Origin: Ensifer sp. WSM1721
GTDB lineage: Bacteria; Pseudomonadota; Alphaproteobacteria; Rhizobiales; Rhizobiaceae
NCBI RefSeq assembly: GCF_000513895.2
Contig: NZ_CP165782.1
Coordinates: forward strand, 2,480,001 to 2,544,000
Reading direction: 5' to 3'
DNA length: 64,000 nt
Shown here in pieces: positions 54,377 through 63,747 of this stretch. A program made the translations under genes and the position numbers. Below the pieces are notes generated by a model. That model searched no databases. It was not told where the DNA came from and worked only from the letters and a program-made list of their open reading frames with translations. Every line of letters begins with the position of its first letter. Positions within the stretch are counted from its first letter, which is position 1.

Positions 54377-55639
54377 ATGAGGAAACTGATCACAGCTACC
54401 CTGCTCGCCACGCTGATGGCCGGCAGCGCCCTTGCCGACACGAAGCTCAAGCTCGTCGAGGTCATCACCAGCCCCGAGCGGACCGAAACGCTGAAATCGA
54501 TCGTCGCCAAATTCGAGGCGGCGAACCCGGGCACCACCGTCGAGATCATTTCGCTCCCCTGGGGCGAAGCCTTCCAAAAATTCGCGACCATGGTCTCCGC
54601 CGGCGAAATCCCGGACGTCATGGAGATGCCGGACACCTGGCTGTCGCTCTATGCCAATAACGGCATGCTCGAAAGCCTTGAGCCCTACCTCGCCAAGTGG
54701 GAGCACACCTCGGGCCTCACCGAACGCGCGCTCGAGCTCGGCCGCGACGTCAACGACACCGCCTATATGCTGCCCTACGGCTTCTATCTTCGGGCGATGT
54801 TCTACAACAAGAAGCTGCTTTCGGAGGCCGGTGTCGCCGAACCGCCGAAGACGATGGACGATTTCGTCAAGGCTTCCGAAGCGGTGTCCAAGCTCCCGGG
54901 TAAGGCCGGCTACTGCCTGCGCGGCGGCCCGGGCGGGCTCAACGGCTGGGTGATGTTCGCAGCGACCATGGCCGGCGACAACAAGTTCTTTAACGAGGAC
55001 GGCACCTCGACGATGAACAGTGAGGGCTGGGTCAAGGGCCTTACCTGGGTCATCGACCTCTACAAGAAGGGACTGGCGCCCAAGGACAGCGTCAACTGGG
55101 GCTTCAACGAGATCGTCGCCGGCTTCTATAGTGGCACCTGTGCTTTCCTCGACCAGGACCCGGATGCGCTGATCGCGATCGCCGAACGTATGAAGCCCGA
55201 AGATTTCGGTGTCACCACCATGCCCAAGGGCCCGAGCGGCAAGACCTTCCCGACGATCGGCTATGCCGGCTGGTCGATGCTGTCGGCCAGCCAGAACAAG
55301 GATCTCTCCTGGAAGCTGATCGAAACGCTCGAAGGGCCGGAGGGCAATATCGAGTGGAACAAGCGAACCGGCGCGCTGCCGGTCCACAAGTCGGCCGAGA
55401 ACGACCCCTTCTATTCGAGCCCGCAGTTCAAGGGCTGGTTCGATGAACTCGCCGACAAGGACGCCATTCCGACGGTCATGCCGACCTATCTCGAAGAGTT
55501 CGCCTTCTTCAAGGACTCGCTCGCGATCAAGACCAGCCAGGAGGCGCTTCTCGGCGACATCACGCCGGAAGAGCTCGCCAATCAATGGGCCGACTACCTG
55601 ACCAAGGCTCAGCAGAAATACCTGGCGAGCAAGAAATAA
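54377..55639 (+). CDS. CUT1-type ABC importer extracellular binding protein (420 aa)
   Basis: Family 1 extracellular solute-binding protein with signal peptide (MRKLITATLLATLMAGSALA, cleavage after residue 20). The mature part shows the usual two-lobe pattern: IVAKFEAANPGTTVEIIS, PDVMEMPDTWLSLYANNG, then LPYGFYLRAMFYNKKLL and TIGYAGWSMLSASQ. Spacing of 37 bp from the PLP enzyme gene and 91 bp to the first permease; a hairpin lies in the second gap. The family normally binds sugars, sugar alcohols or glycerol derivatives. Confidence 0.94.
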   Translation: MRKLITATLLATLMAGSALADTKLKLVEVITSPERTETLKSIVAKFEAANPGTTVEIISLPWGEAFQKFATMVSAGEIPDVMEMPDTWLSLYANNGMLESLEPYLAKWEHTSGLTERALELGRDVNDTAYMLPYGFYLRAMFYNKKLLSEAGVAEPPKTMDDFVKASEAVSKLPGKAGYCLRGGPGGLNGWVMFAATMAGDNKFFNEDGTSTMNSEGWVKGLTWVIDLYKKGLAPKDSVNWGFNEIVAGFYSGTCAFLDQDPDALIAIAERMKPEDFGVTTMPKGPSGKTFPTIGYAGWSMLSASQNKDLSWKLIETLEGPEGNIEWNKRTGALPVHKSAENDPFYSSPQFKGWFDELADKDAIPTVMPTYLEEFAFFKDSLAIKTSQEALLGDITPEELANQWADYLTKAQQKYLASKK

Positions 55640-55647
55640 CGCCATAG

Positions 55648-55672
55648 GGGGCGGCGCCGTTCGCGCCGCCCC
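55648..55672 (+). other. hairpin between the CUT1 binding-protein and permease genes
   Basis: Perfect 10-bp stem GGGGCGGCGC / GCGCCGCCCC (55648-55657 and 55663-55672) with a 5-nt loop, 9 bases after the binding-protein stop. It lacks a U-tract and is probably an RNA-stabilising or attenuating structure that keeps binding protein in excess over the membrane subunits. Confidence 0.7.
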
Positions 55673-55730
55673 TGCTCGACGGGGCGAAAAGACAAGGCAC
55701 GCCAAGCGCGACAAAGAGGAACTCCGATCG

Positions 55731-56663
55731 ATGGACTATGCCGTACGCCCGGGTCTGCCGGCGATCCGTCCGCCGCTGATGAAGCGCATCGCGGATGCCT
55801 CGGCTCCCTATCTCTATACCGCGCCGGCGCTGATCCTGATCGTCACGGTGATGCTGGTGCCGCTGGTGCTCGGCGTCTCCTATGCGTTCCGCGACGTCCA
55901 GCTCCTCAATCCCTTTTCCGGCGCCTTCATCGGCCTGGATCATTTCCGGGCTCTTTCCGAGGACGACGCCTTCTTCCGCTCGCTCAGAAACACCCTCTGG
56001 TGGACCGGTGCATCGGTTCTTCTGCAGTTCGCCTTCGGCCTTATCCTGGCACTGCTGCTCGACAAGCCGTTTCATGGCCGCGCGATCGCCCAGGCCCTCG
56101 TCTTTCTGCCCTGGGCCGTTCCGAGCTTCCTTGCCGGCCTCAATTGGGCCTGGCTTTTCAATCCCGTCGTCGGGCCGTTGCCGCATTGGTTCTACGCGCT
56201 CGGGATCATGAGCCAGCCGGCCAACATCCTCTCCGATCCGCAGCTTGCCATGTGGGGGCCGATCGTCGCCAATATCTGGTGGGGCATTCCCTTCTTCGCG
56301 ATCACGCTCCTTGCCGCGCTGCAGGCGATCCCGCGCGACCTCTATGAAGCCGCGAGCATCGACGGAGCGGGAGCGTTCCAGCGCTTCCTCTCGATCACGC
56401 TTCCCTTCCTGGCGCCGACGATCGCGATCACCATTCTGCTCCGTACCGTATGGATCTCGAACTTCGCCGATCTCATCATCGTCATGACCAATGGCGGGCC
56501 GGCCGACAGGACCCAGATCGTCGCGAGCTACATCTTCACCCAGGCCTTCAAGCGGCTCGACTTCGGCTATGCCTCGGCGGTCGCGCTGGTGCTGCTCGCA
56601 CTGCTCCTCGCCTATTCGCTGCTGATCGTCATCTTGAGACAGTGGCTCCTGAGCAAGGATTGA
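55731..56663 (+). CDS. CUT1-type ABC importer permease, MalF/UgpA-like (310 aa)
   Basis: Six-helix permease with the coupling loop DLYEAASIDGAGAFQRFLSITLP (about residues 203-225), and the MalF-like helix start PYLYTAPALILIVTVML after an N-terminal polar segment. A short stretch separates it from the hairpin. It is 4 bp upstream of the second permease. Confidence 0.94.
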   Translation: MDYAVRPGLPAIRPPLMKRIADASAPYLYTAPALILIVTVMLVPLVLGVSYAFRDVQLLNPFSGAFIGLDHFRALSEDDAFFRSLRNTLWWTGASVLLQFAFGLILALLLDKPFHGRAIAQALVFLPWAVPSFLAGLNWAWLFNPVVGPLPHWFYALGIMSQPANILSDPQLAMWGPIVANIWWGIPFFAITLLAALQAIPRDLYEAASIDGAGAFQRFLSITLPFLAPTIAITILLRTVWISNFADLIIVMTNGGPADRTQIVASYIFTQAFKRLDFGYASAVALVLLALLLAYSLLIVILRQWLLSKD

Positions 56664-56667
56664 ACCG

Positions 56668-57501
56668 ATGCGCGTCAAGCCAGCCCTCCTCACCGTGGCG
56701 CATCGCCTGGCGATCCTCGCCTATATTACCTTCGCGCTCTTTCCGCTCTTCTGGCTGCTAAAGGTGGCGGTGACGCCGAACGACCTGCTCTACTCCGAAG
56801 GAATTCGCCTCTGGCCGTCGAGGGCGAGCCTCGAACATTTCGATTTCGTGCTGAGGCACAGCGCCTTCCCGGTCTTCTTCCGCAACAGCCTGATCGTCTC
56901 GGGCTCGACGGCCGTCGTGGTGACAATCCTTGCTTCGCTCTCCGGCTATGCGCTCTCGCGTTTCCGCTTCCGTGGCAAGTACTGGCTAGTGACGTTGATG
57001 CTGCTGACCCAGATGTTCCCCCTGGTGATGCTGGTCGCCCCGATCTTCAAAATCCTTTCGCCACTGGGGCTCACCAACAGCTTGACGGGCCTCGTCATCG
57101 TCTACACCGCCTTCAACGTGCCCTTTGCAACGTTCCTGATGCAGTCCTTCTTCGACGGCATTCCGAGGGATCTCGAAGAGGCGGCGATGATCGATGGGGC
57201 CACGCAATTCGTCGCCTTCCGCCAGATCATCCTCCCGCTGACGTTGCCCGGGATCGCCGCGACCCTCGGTTTCGTCTTCACCGCAGCCTGGAGCGAACTG
57301 CTCTTCTCGCTGATGCTCATCTCCGGCAACGAGCAGGCGACCTTCCCGGTCGGGCTTCTGTCCTTCGTTTCGAAATTCTCGGTCGATTTCGGTCAGATGA
57401 TGGCCGCCGGCGTGCTCGCGCTGATCCCTGCCTGTCTCTTCTTCTTGCTCATTCAACGCTATCTCGTCCAAGGCCTCACGGCCGGCGCGGTCAAAGGCTG
57501 A
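56668..57501 (+). CDS. CUT1-type ABC importer permease, MalG/UgpE-like (277 aa)
   Basis: Six-helix permease. The coupling loop is [23 protein letters not shown] (about residues 170-192); the [17 protein letters not shown] and [11 protein letters not shown] segments are typical of MalG. It starts 4 bp after the MalF-like gene and ends 4 bp before the ATPase gene. Confidence 0.94.
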   Translation: MRVKPALLTVAHRLAILAYITFALFPLFWLLKVAVTPNDLLYSEGIRLWPSRASLEHFDFVLRHSAFPVFFRNSLIVSGSTAVVVTILASLSGYALSRFRFRGKYWLVTLMLLTQMFPLVMLVAPIFKILSPLGLTNSLTGLVIVYTAFNVPFATFLMQSFFDGIPRDLEEAAMIDGATQFVAFRQIILPLTLPGIAATLGFVFTAAWSELLFSLMLISGNEQATFPVGLLSFVSKFSVDFGQMMAAGVLALIPACLFFLLIQRYLVQGLTAGAVKG

Positions 57502-57505
57502 TCCC

Positions 57506-58573
57506 ATGGCTTCCATCGACATCGCCAATATCCAGAAATCCTACGGCGTCCACCCGGTGTTGCACGACGTCGACCTCAAGATCCGCGATGGCGAATTCGT
57601 CGTGCTCGTCGGCCCCTCCGGCTGTGGCAAGTCGACCCTCCTGCGCATGATCGCTGGCCTCGAGAGCGTCACCGCCGGGGAAATCCGCATTGCCGGCAAG
57701 CGAGTCAACGAGCTTGCACCGAAGGACCGTGACATCGCCATGGTGTTCCAGTCCTATGCGCTATATCCGCACATGTCCGTCGCAAAGAATATGAGCTACA
57801 GCCTTCGACTGAGGAAAACGCCGAAAGACAGGATTGCGGCCGTGGTCGCAGGCGCTGCCGCCAAGCTCGGCCTCGAGCCGCTCATGGAGCGCCGTCCGCG
57901 CGCACTTTCCGGCGGCCAACGCCAGCGCGTCGCTATGGGCCGCGCCATCGTGCGTCAGCCGAAGGCGTTCCTCTTCGACGAGCCGCTGTCGAATCTCGAT
58001 GCGCGCTTGCGCGAACAGATGCGCGCCGAGATCAAGAAACTGCACAAGGACTTGGGCGCGACATCGATTTATGTCACGCACGACCAGATCGAGGCCATGA
58101 CGCTTGCCGATCGTATCGTCGCCATGAACGCCGGTGTGGTGCAGCAGGTGGGAAGCCCGCTCGATCTCTATGATCGTCCCGCCAATCTCTTCGTCGCCGG
58201 CTTCATCGGCTCGCCCGGGATGAACTTTTTCGAGGGGACGTATCACGGCGGCGCCACGCCTCTTTTCGAGATCGAGGGCGCGGCACATATTCCACTCGAC
58301 GCGCCCGCGCCCCTTTCCGAAGGCGCCGGCGCCACGCTCGGCATCCGTCCGGAACACGTTGTGCTTGCCGGCCACGGGCCGCAAACGCTTCTTGCCACCG
58401 TCGACCTAGTCGAGCCGACCGGCTTCGGCATCATCCTGCACCTGTCACTCGGGCGGGCCGGCTTCAAGGCCTTCACCAACGACCGCTCGTTCCTCACGGC
58501 CTCCGGCACGATCCCCGTTCGTTTCCCTGCGCACCAACTGCATTTCTTCGATGGCGAAGGCAGACGCATCTGA
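57506..58573 (+). CDS. CUT1-type ABC importer ATPase, MalK/UgpC-like (355 aa)
   Basis: ATPase with Walker [11 protein letters not shown]-loop [13 protein letters not shown], signature LSGGQRQRV, Walker [17 protein letters not shown] and H-loop VTHDQIEAM, and a C-terminal TOBE/MalK regulatory domain from about residue 235 ([22 protein letters not shown]). It completes the importer and is the last gene of the gntR operon. Confidence 0.96.
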   Translation: MASIDIANIQKSYGVHPVLHDVDLKIRDGEFVVLVGPSGCGKSTLLRMIAGLESVTAGEIRIAGKRVNELAPKDRDIAMVFQSYALYPHMSVAKNMSYSLRLRKTPKDRIAAVVAGAAAKLGLEPLMERRPRALSGGQRQRVAMGRAIVRQPKAFLFDEPLSNLDARLREQMRAEIKKLHKDLGATSIYVTHDQIEAMTLADRIVAMNAGVVQQVGSPLDLYDRPANLFVAGFIGSPGMNFFEGTYHGGATPLFEIEGAAHIPLDAPAPLSEGAGATLGIRPEHVVLAGHGPQTLLATVDLVEPTGFGIILHLSLGRAGFKAFTNDRSFLTASGTIPVRFPAHQLHFFDGEGRRI

Positions 58574-58767
58574 CGCCGACTGGAGGGTCGCTGCCGGCGC
58601 CTACCTCGAAGGAGCGATTGACTTCTTTCCTGCGAGGACTAGCTTGTCTTGTGTCGCAAGTATCAACCGTCCCGGCGCGTCATTCCCTGAGAGAAGCAAG
58701 CACCGCCAAAGCCATGATTTGACGATATTCTTCCTTGCCCCGCGCCGAGCGAAATTGAGGAAGTATG

Positions 58768-59154
58768 ATGCGAAACTTTGTTGTTGCCCTGTCTTTTTCG
58801 GCACTCGTTCTCTGTCCGGCCGCGGGCCTTGCCCAGGAGGGCGATGCCGAAGCCGGCGCCACCGTCTTCAAGAAATGCGCGACCTGTCACGTTGTCGACA
58901 AGGACCAGAACAAGGTCGGACCGTCGCTCCAGGGCGTCATCGGCAGAACCGCCGGAACTCACCCGGATTTCAAGTACTCACAAGCCATGGTCGAGGCGGG
59001 TAAGGGCGGCCTCGTCTGGGACGACGCGACGTTGAGCGACTATCTCCGTAATCCCAAGGCCAAGGTCAAGGGCACTAAGATGGTCTTTCCCGGCCTCAAG
59101 AAGGACGAGGAGATCGCCAACGTGATTGCCTATCTCAAACAACACCCGAAATAG
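58768..59154 (+). CDS. periplasmic class I c-type cytochrome (128 aa)
   Basis: Mono-heme cytochrome c of the c2/cytochrome c550 type. Signal peptide (residues about 1-22, GLAQEG), heme-binding CATCH near residue 37 and the axial Met in KMVFPGLKKDEE near 101. GAGGAAG precedes two adjacent ATGs (58765 and 58768); the second has the better spacing. It lies just upstream of the oxidase operon on the same strand and is a likely electron donor to it. Confidence 0.94.
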   Translation: MRNFVVALSFSALVLCPAAGLAQEGDAEAGATVFKKCATCHVVDKDQNKVGPSLQGVIGRTAGTHPDFKYSQAMVEAGKGGLVWDDATLSDYLRNPKAKVKGTKMVFPGLKKDEEIANVIAYLKQHPK

Positions 59155-59197
59155 GAGCAACCCTCGGGACGGGAGAATTCCACGCCTTCCCGATGAT

Positions 59198-59226
59198 TTG
59201 CCAGTATTTTCCGTTCGTGCAATAAT
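59198..59226 (+). promoter_or_regulatory. candidate sigma-70-type promoter of the oxidase operon
   Basis: TTGCCA (59198-59203) and AATAAT (59221-59226) separated by exactly 17 bp, in the gap between the cytochrome c gene and the oxidase subunit II gene. This fits a housekeeping promoter pattern but is a single instance judged by eye. Confidence 0.45.
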
Positions 59227-59292
59227 TGTGATCGGAACGCTGCGGATTGCGCATTCGTCTCACGGCCGATCATGGCGAGGAGGGGACAGGAA

Positions 59293-60135
59293 ATGGCCGT
59301 GGTTGTAATTCTGGTTCTGTTGGCCGCCGGATCGGTGTTGTTCCATTTGTTGAGTCCTTGGTGGTGGACACCAATCGCCTCCAACTGGAATTACATAGAC
59401 AATACCATCATCATAACATTCTGGATCACTGGCATCGCCTTCACCGCCGTCGTCCTGTTCATGGCCTATTGCGTGCTGCGCTTCCGCCACCGACCCGGCA
59501 ACACCGCGGCCTACGAGCCCGAGAACAAAAAGCTCGAAGGTTGGCTGGCGACGAGCACGACGCTTGGCGTCGCCGCAATGCTGGCGCCCGGCCTGTTCGT
59601 TTGGAACCAGTTCATCACCGTGCCGCAGGATGCGGCGGAAGTGGAAGTCATCGGCCAGCAATGGCTGTGGAGCTTCCGCCTCCCCGGCGCAGACGGAAAG
59701 CTCGGAACGACGGAGACGCGCAATATCGCGCCTGAAAATTCGCTCGGCCTCAACCGGAACGACACCGCCAGCCTCGACGACCTCATTATCGAGGGCGGCG
59801 AGCTTCACCTTCCCGTCGGCAAACCGGTCAAGGTCGTGCTCCGGTCCGTCGATGTACTGCACGACTTCTACGTGCCGGAGTTTCGCGCCAAGATGGATAT
59901 GATCCCCGGCATGGTGACCTATTTCTGGCTCACTCCGACGCGGACGGGGACCTTTGAAATCCTTTGCGCGGAGCTCTGCGGCGTCGGCCATCCGCAGATG
60001 CGCGGCACCGTCGTGGTGGACACCGAGGAGGACTATCAGACCTGGCTCGCCGAGCAGCAGACCTTTTCGCAACTATCCGCATCGTCCGAAACAAGCCCGG
60101 CGGCAACTGCGATTACCGCCTCAGCGGCGCAGTAG
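59293..60135 (+). CDS. ctaC: cytochrome c oxidase subunit II (CuA), caa3-type operon (280 aa)
   Basis: Two transmembrane helices (about residues 1-20 and 36-58) precede the cupredoxin domain. QQWLWSFRLPG carries the electron-entry Trp, VLHDFYVPEF supplies the first CuA His, and CAELCGVGHPQM gives the two Cys, Glu, His and Met ligands. There is no cytochrome c domain fused at the C-terminus; the tail (about 25 residues) is Ser/Thr/Ala-rich. GGACAGGAA precedes the ATG at 59293; an ATG seven codons upstream is an alternative. The gene is followed by subunit I. Confidence 0.95.
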   Translation: MAVVVILVLLAAGSVLFHLLSPWWWTPIASNWNYIDNTIIITFWITGIAFTAVVLFMAYCVLRFRHRPGNTAAYEPENKKLEGWLATSTTLGVAAMLAPGLFVWNQFITVPQDAAEVEVIGQQWLWSFRLPGADGKLGTTETRNIAPENSLGLNRNDTASLDDLIIEGGELHLPVGKPVKVVLRSVDVLHDFYVPEFRAKMDMIPGMVTYFWLTPTRTGTFEILCAELCGVGHPQMRGTVVVDTEEDYQTWLAEQQTFSQLSASSETSPAATAITASAAQ

Positions 60136-60168
60136 GAGGCGCCGTGGAGTAGCAACCTGGGAGGGCAT

Positions 60169-61950
60169 ATGATGGTCGACGTCCGGTCCGGTATTGGCGA
60201 GGCGCTCCCGCCTCCCGAAGTCGAGGATGTTGAGCTTTATCATCCGCATAGCTGGTGGACGCGCTACGTCTTCAGCCAGGACGCGAAAATTATCGCCATC
60301 CAATATGCGACAACCGCGATCGCCATCGGCATGGTGGCGCTGGTTCTGTCTTGGCTGATGCGCCTTCAACTCGGCTTTCCCGGCACATTCCAACTGATTG
60401 ATGCCGAGGCCTACTACCAGTTCATCACCATGCATGGCATGATCATGGTGATCTACCTGCTCACGGCGCTCTTCCTCGGCGGTTTCGGCAATTACCTCAT
60501 CCCCTTGATGGTCGGCGCCCGCGACATGGTGTTCCCCTATGCCAATATGCTGAGCTATTGGATCTACCTGCTGGCGGTCCTCGTGCTCGTCGCAAGCTTC
60601 TTCGCACCCGGCGGGCCCACCGGCGCCGGCTGGACGCTCTATCCGCCGCAGGCGGTCCTCTCCGGCACGCCGGGCGGCAAGGATTGGGGCATCATCCTGA
60701 TGCTCTCCTCGCTGATCATCTTCATCATCGGCTTCACCATGGGCGGCCTGAATTACGTCGTCACCGTGCTTCAGGGCCGCGCCCGCGGCATGACGCTGAT
60801 GCGCCTGCCCCTGACCGTCTGGGGCATCTTCACGGCGACGGTGATGGCACTGCTTGCCTTCCCGGCGCTTTTCGTCGCCTGCGTCATGATGCTCTTCGAC
60901 CGGCTGCTCGGCACGAGCTTCTTCATGCCTGCGATCGTCGAGATGGGCGAGCAGCTTCAACATGGCGGCGGCAGCCCAATCCTGTTCCAGCACCTCTTCT
61001 GGTTTTTCGGCCATCCGGAAGTCTACATCGTCGCGCTGCCCGCCTTCGGCATCGTCTCCGACCTCATCAGCACGCATGCGCGCAAGAACATCTTCGGCTA
61101 TCGCATGATGGTCTGGGCGATCGTCATCATTGGCGGTCTCTCCTTCATCGTCTGGGCCCACCACATGTATGTGAGCGGGATGAACCCGTATTTCGGTTTC
61201 TTCTTCGCGACCACGACGCTGATCATTGCGGTACCGACGGCGATCAAAGTCTATAACTGGGTGCTGACGCTCTGGCGCGGCAACATCCACCTGACCTTGC
61301 CGATGCTTTTCGCGCTCGCCTTCATCGTCACTTTCGTCAACGGCGGCCTGACGGGACTCTTCCTCGGCAATGTCGTCGTCGATGTGCCGCTCTCCGATAC
61401 GATGTTCGTCGTCGCGCATTTCCACATGGTCATGGGCGTCGCACCGATTATGGTCATCTTCGGCGCCATCTATCACTGGTATCCGAAGATCACCGGCCGC
61501 ATGCTCAACGAAGTGCTCGGCCAGATTCATTTCTGGGTCACCTTCATCGGCGCCTATGCGATCTTCTTCCCGATGCACTATGTCGGCCTCGTCGGCGTGC
61601 CGCGCCGCTACTACGAACTCGGCGAGATGGCCTTCGTCCAGGAATCGGTCCATACGCTCAACGCCTTCATCACCGTGATGGCGCTGATCGTCGGGGCCGC
61701 GCAGATCGTCTTCCTCTTCAATCTCGTCTGGAGCCTGCGCCACGGCCGCGAAGCCGGCGGCAATCCCTGGCGGGCGACGACGCTCGAATGGCAGACGCCC
61801 GAGACGCCGCCGCCGCATGGCAACTGGGGCAAGGAGCTGCCGGTCGTCTATCGCTGGGCCTACGACTACAGCGTCCCGGGCGCACCCGAGGATTTCATCC
61901 CGCAGAACCAGCCAGGCCCCGGTCGCCTCGGCCATGAGGCGGCCTCATGA
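60169..61950 (+). CDS. ctaD: cytochrome c oxidase subunit I (593 aa)
   Basis: Heme-copper oxidase catalytic subunit. Ligands are visible: heme a His in MHGMIMV, CuB His and cross-linked Tyr in FGHPEVYIV, WAHHMY for two CuB His, and VAHFHMVMG for heme a3/heme a. The D-channel set (FGNY, GARDM, Asn in YANML) and Glu in GHPEV, and the K-channel Lys in TAIKVYNW are kept, so this is an A-type proton pump. Twelve core helices are expected, plus a C-terminal extension. GGGAGGG precedes ATG 60169. ATGA overlap with the next gene (61947-61950). Confidence 0.97.
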   Translation: MMVDVRSGIGEALPPPEVEDVELYHPHSWWTRYVFSQDAKIIAIQYATTAIAIGMVALVLSWLMRLQLGFPGTFQLIDAEAYYQFITMHGMIMVIYLLTALFLGGFGNYLIPLMVGARDMVFPYANMLSYWIYLLAVLVLVASFFAPGGPTGAGWTLYPPQAVLSGTPGGKDWGIILMLSSLIIFIIGFTMGGLNYVVTVLQGRARGMTLMRLPLTVWGIFTATVMALLAFPALFVACVMMLFDRLLGTSFFMPAIVEMGEQLQHGGGSPILFQHLFWFFGHPEVYIVALPAFGIVSDLISTHARKNIFGYRMMVWAIVIIGGLSFIVWAHHMYVSGMNPYFGFFFATTTLIIAVPTAIKVYNWVLTLWRGNIHLTLPMLFALAFIVTFVNGGLTGLFLGNVVVDVPLSDTMFVVAHFHMVMGVAPIMVIFGAIYHWYPKITGRMLNEVLGQIHFWVTFIGAYAIFFPMHYVGLVGVPRRYYELGEMAFVQESVHTLNAFITVMALIVGAAQIVFLFNLVWSLRHGREAGGNPWRATTLEWQTPETPPPHGNWGKELPVVYRWAYDYSVPGAPEDFIPQNQPGPGRLGHEAAS

Positions 61951-62645
61951 GCGTGACGGTAATCTTCCTGGCGGTGGTCGCCGCCGTCATCGTCTGGTGG
62001 CTCGCCGGCCAGCGCGTGACCTCGCGGCCGTGGCTGGAAGTCGGCCACGCGCATGATCGTCGCAGCGGCGCGCCGATGCCCCCGGCGAAGGTCGGCCTCG
62101 GCGTCTTTCTCGCGGTCGTTGGCGCACTGTTCTCGCTTGCCATCAGCGCCTATTTCATGCGCATGACCTCCTCGGATTGGGAAGCACTTCCCTTGCCCGG
62201 CTTTCTCTGGATCAATACGGGCATCCTCACAGCCGGCAGTATCGCCCTGCACTGGACGAAAGTGGAGGCGGAGCGGCGGCATGACGAAGCGGCGCGAACG
62301 GGTCTCCTCGCAGCCTTGGCGGCGGGCCTTGCATTTCTCGCCGGTCAACTTTTCGCCTGGCGTATGCTTTCGGACGCCGGATATCTCCTGGCCGACAATC
62401 CCGCCAACAGCTTTTTCTATATGCTCACCGGCATGCACGGCCTGCATATCCTCGGCGGACTCCTTGCGCTCGGTCGAGTGACCGCGCGCGCCTGGAACAC
62501 GCCCTTCGACCGCAGACTGCGTCTGTCGATCGAGCTTTGTGCCGTCTACTGGCATTTCATGCTGATCGTCTGGCTGGTGCTCTTCGCCCTCTTCTCCGGC
62601 TGGGCCAGCGACGTCGTCGATTTCTGCCGCCAACTCCTGACATAG
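61947..62645 (+). CDS. divergent cytochrome c oxidase subunit III-like protein (232 aa)
   Basis: Seven-helix-type protein of the heme-copper oxidase subunit III family: FFYMLTGMHGLHILGG and VYWHFMLIVWLVLFALF are the C-terminal hallmarks. An extra N-terminal helix and a 20-residue charged loop precede the first family helices. The acid-Trp pair QxFEW of normal subunit III is replaced by FAWRM, and similarity to the next gene is low. It is translationally coupled to ctaD. Confidence 0.88.
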   Translation: MSVTVIFLAVVAAVIVWWLAGQRVTSRPWLEVGHAHDRRSGAPMPPAKVGLGVFLAVVGALFSLAISAYFMRMTSSDWEALPLPGFLWINTGILTAGSIALHWTKVEAERRHDEAARTGLLAALAAGLAFLAGQLFAWRMLSDAGYLLADNPANSFFYMLTGMHGLHILGGLLALGRVTARAWNTPFDRRLRLSIELCAVYWHFMLIVWLVLFALFSGWASDVVDFCRQLLT

Positions 62646-62657
62646 GAACCGTTGCCA

Positions 62658-63380
62658 ATGTCTGCCCCGATCAAGACCCCCGCCGCAGAAACGCTTCCCC
62701 GGCCCGCCGGTTTGGCCGGGCTGGCGTCGGACTGGGCCTCGGACCAGCGGACGTTCAAGAACGTCTCCTGGGGGAAGGCCATGATGTGGATCTTTCTCCT
62801 GAGCGATACCTTCGTCTTCGGCTGTTTCCTGCTCGCCTACATGGCGGCGCGCATGTCCACCACCGTCCCCTGGCCGAACCCGAGCGAAGTCTTCGCCCTC
62901 GAGATCGGTGGCACCCATATGCCGCTGATCCTGATCGCTATCATGACGTTCGTGCTGATCTCCTCGAGCGGCACCATGGCCATGGCCGTCAATTGCGGTT
63001 ATCGCCGCGACCGACGCAAAACCGCGGCCCTCATGCTGCTGACTGCGCTTTTCGGCGCCACCTTCGTCGGCATGCAGGCATTCGAGTGGTCGAAGCTGAT
63101 CGCCGAAGGCGTGCGGCCGTGGGGCAATCCCTGGGGAGCGGCCCAATTCGGCTCCTCCTTCTTCATGATCACCGGTTTTCACGGCACCCATGTCACCATC
63201 GGCGTGATTTTCCTGCTGATCGTCGCGCGCAAGGTCTGGCGCGGCGATTTCGACACGGAGCGGCGCGGCTTCTTCACCAGCCGCAAGGGCCACTACGAGA
63301 TCGTCGAGATTACCGGCCTTTATTGGCACTTCGTCGACCTGGTCTGGGTTTTCATCTTCGCATTCTTCTATCTCTGGTGA
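62658..63380 (+). CDS. ctaE: cytochrome c oxidase subunit III (240 aa)
   Basis: Typical subunit III: WGKAMMWIFLLSDTFVFG at the N-terminus, MQAFEWSKLI with the conserved Glu, FFMITGFHGTHVTIG and GLYWHFVDLVWVFIFAFFYLW at the C-terminus. AGGAA lies upstream of the ATG at 62658; a TTG two codons earlier is possible. It is 12 bp after the divergent subunit III-like gene. Confidence 0.94.
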   Translation: MSAPIKTPAAETLPRPAGLAGLASDWASDQRTFKNVSWGKAMMWIFLLSDTFVFGCFLLAYMAARMSTTVPWPNPSEVFALEIGGTHMPLILIAIMTFVLISSSGTMAMAVNCGYRRDRRKTAALMLLTALFGATFVGMQAFEWSKLIAEGVRPWGNPWGAAQFGSSFFMITGFHGTHVTIGVIFLLIVARKVWRGDFDTERRGFFTSRKGHYEIVEITGLYWHFVDLVWVFIFAFFYLW

Positions 63381-63390
63381 GGAGGACACC

Positions 63391-63747
63391 ATGGCTCATG
63401 CAGAGGCACAGGTCGCACACCATGCGGCACATGCGGAACAGCAACAGCACCCGATCAAGCTCTACCTGCTGGTCTGGGGTCTGCTCTTCGTCCTGAGCGC
63501 CTTTTCCTACCTCGTCGATTACTTCGGACTGCAGGGCTATCTCCGCTGGTCCCTGATCCTGATCTTCATGATGCTGAAGGCCGGCCTCATCGTCGCCGTG
63601 TTCATGCACATGGCCTGGGAGCGCCTGGCGTTGATCTATGCCATCATCCTGCCCCCGCTTCTGGTCCTGGTCTTCGTAGCGCTAATGGTGTCGGAGTCGA
63701 ACTATATCCTCTTCACGCGCCAACTTTTCTTCGCAGGCGGCGAGTAA
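63391..63747 (+). CDS. ctaF: cytochrome c oxidase subunit IV, caa3/CtaF type (118 aa)
   Basis: Three helices (about residues 24-43, 50-70 and 82-103) with the family block MLKAGLIVAVFMHMAWER and a His/Ala-rich N-terminal cytoplasmic part (AHAEAQVAHHAAHAEQQQH). It is 10 bp downstream of ctaE and ends the oxidase operon. The 250 bp following to the window end contain no convincing gene; a 25-residue frame at 63897-63974 is not supported. Confidence 0.9.
   Translation: MAHAEAQVAHHAAHAEQQQHPIKLYLLVWGLLFVLSAFSYLVDYFGLQGYLRWSLILIFMMLKAGLIVAVFMHMAWERLALIYAIILPPLLVLVFVALMVSESNYILFTRQLFFAGGE

Noticed and set aside
60121..63392. Two long minus-strand frames opposite the oxidase genes
   Set aside because: Highly charged sequence without hydrophobic core that mirrors membrane helices on the coding strand; antisense artefacts.
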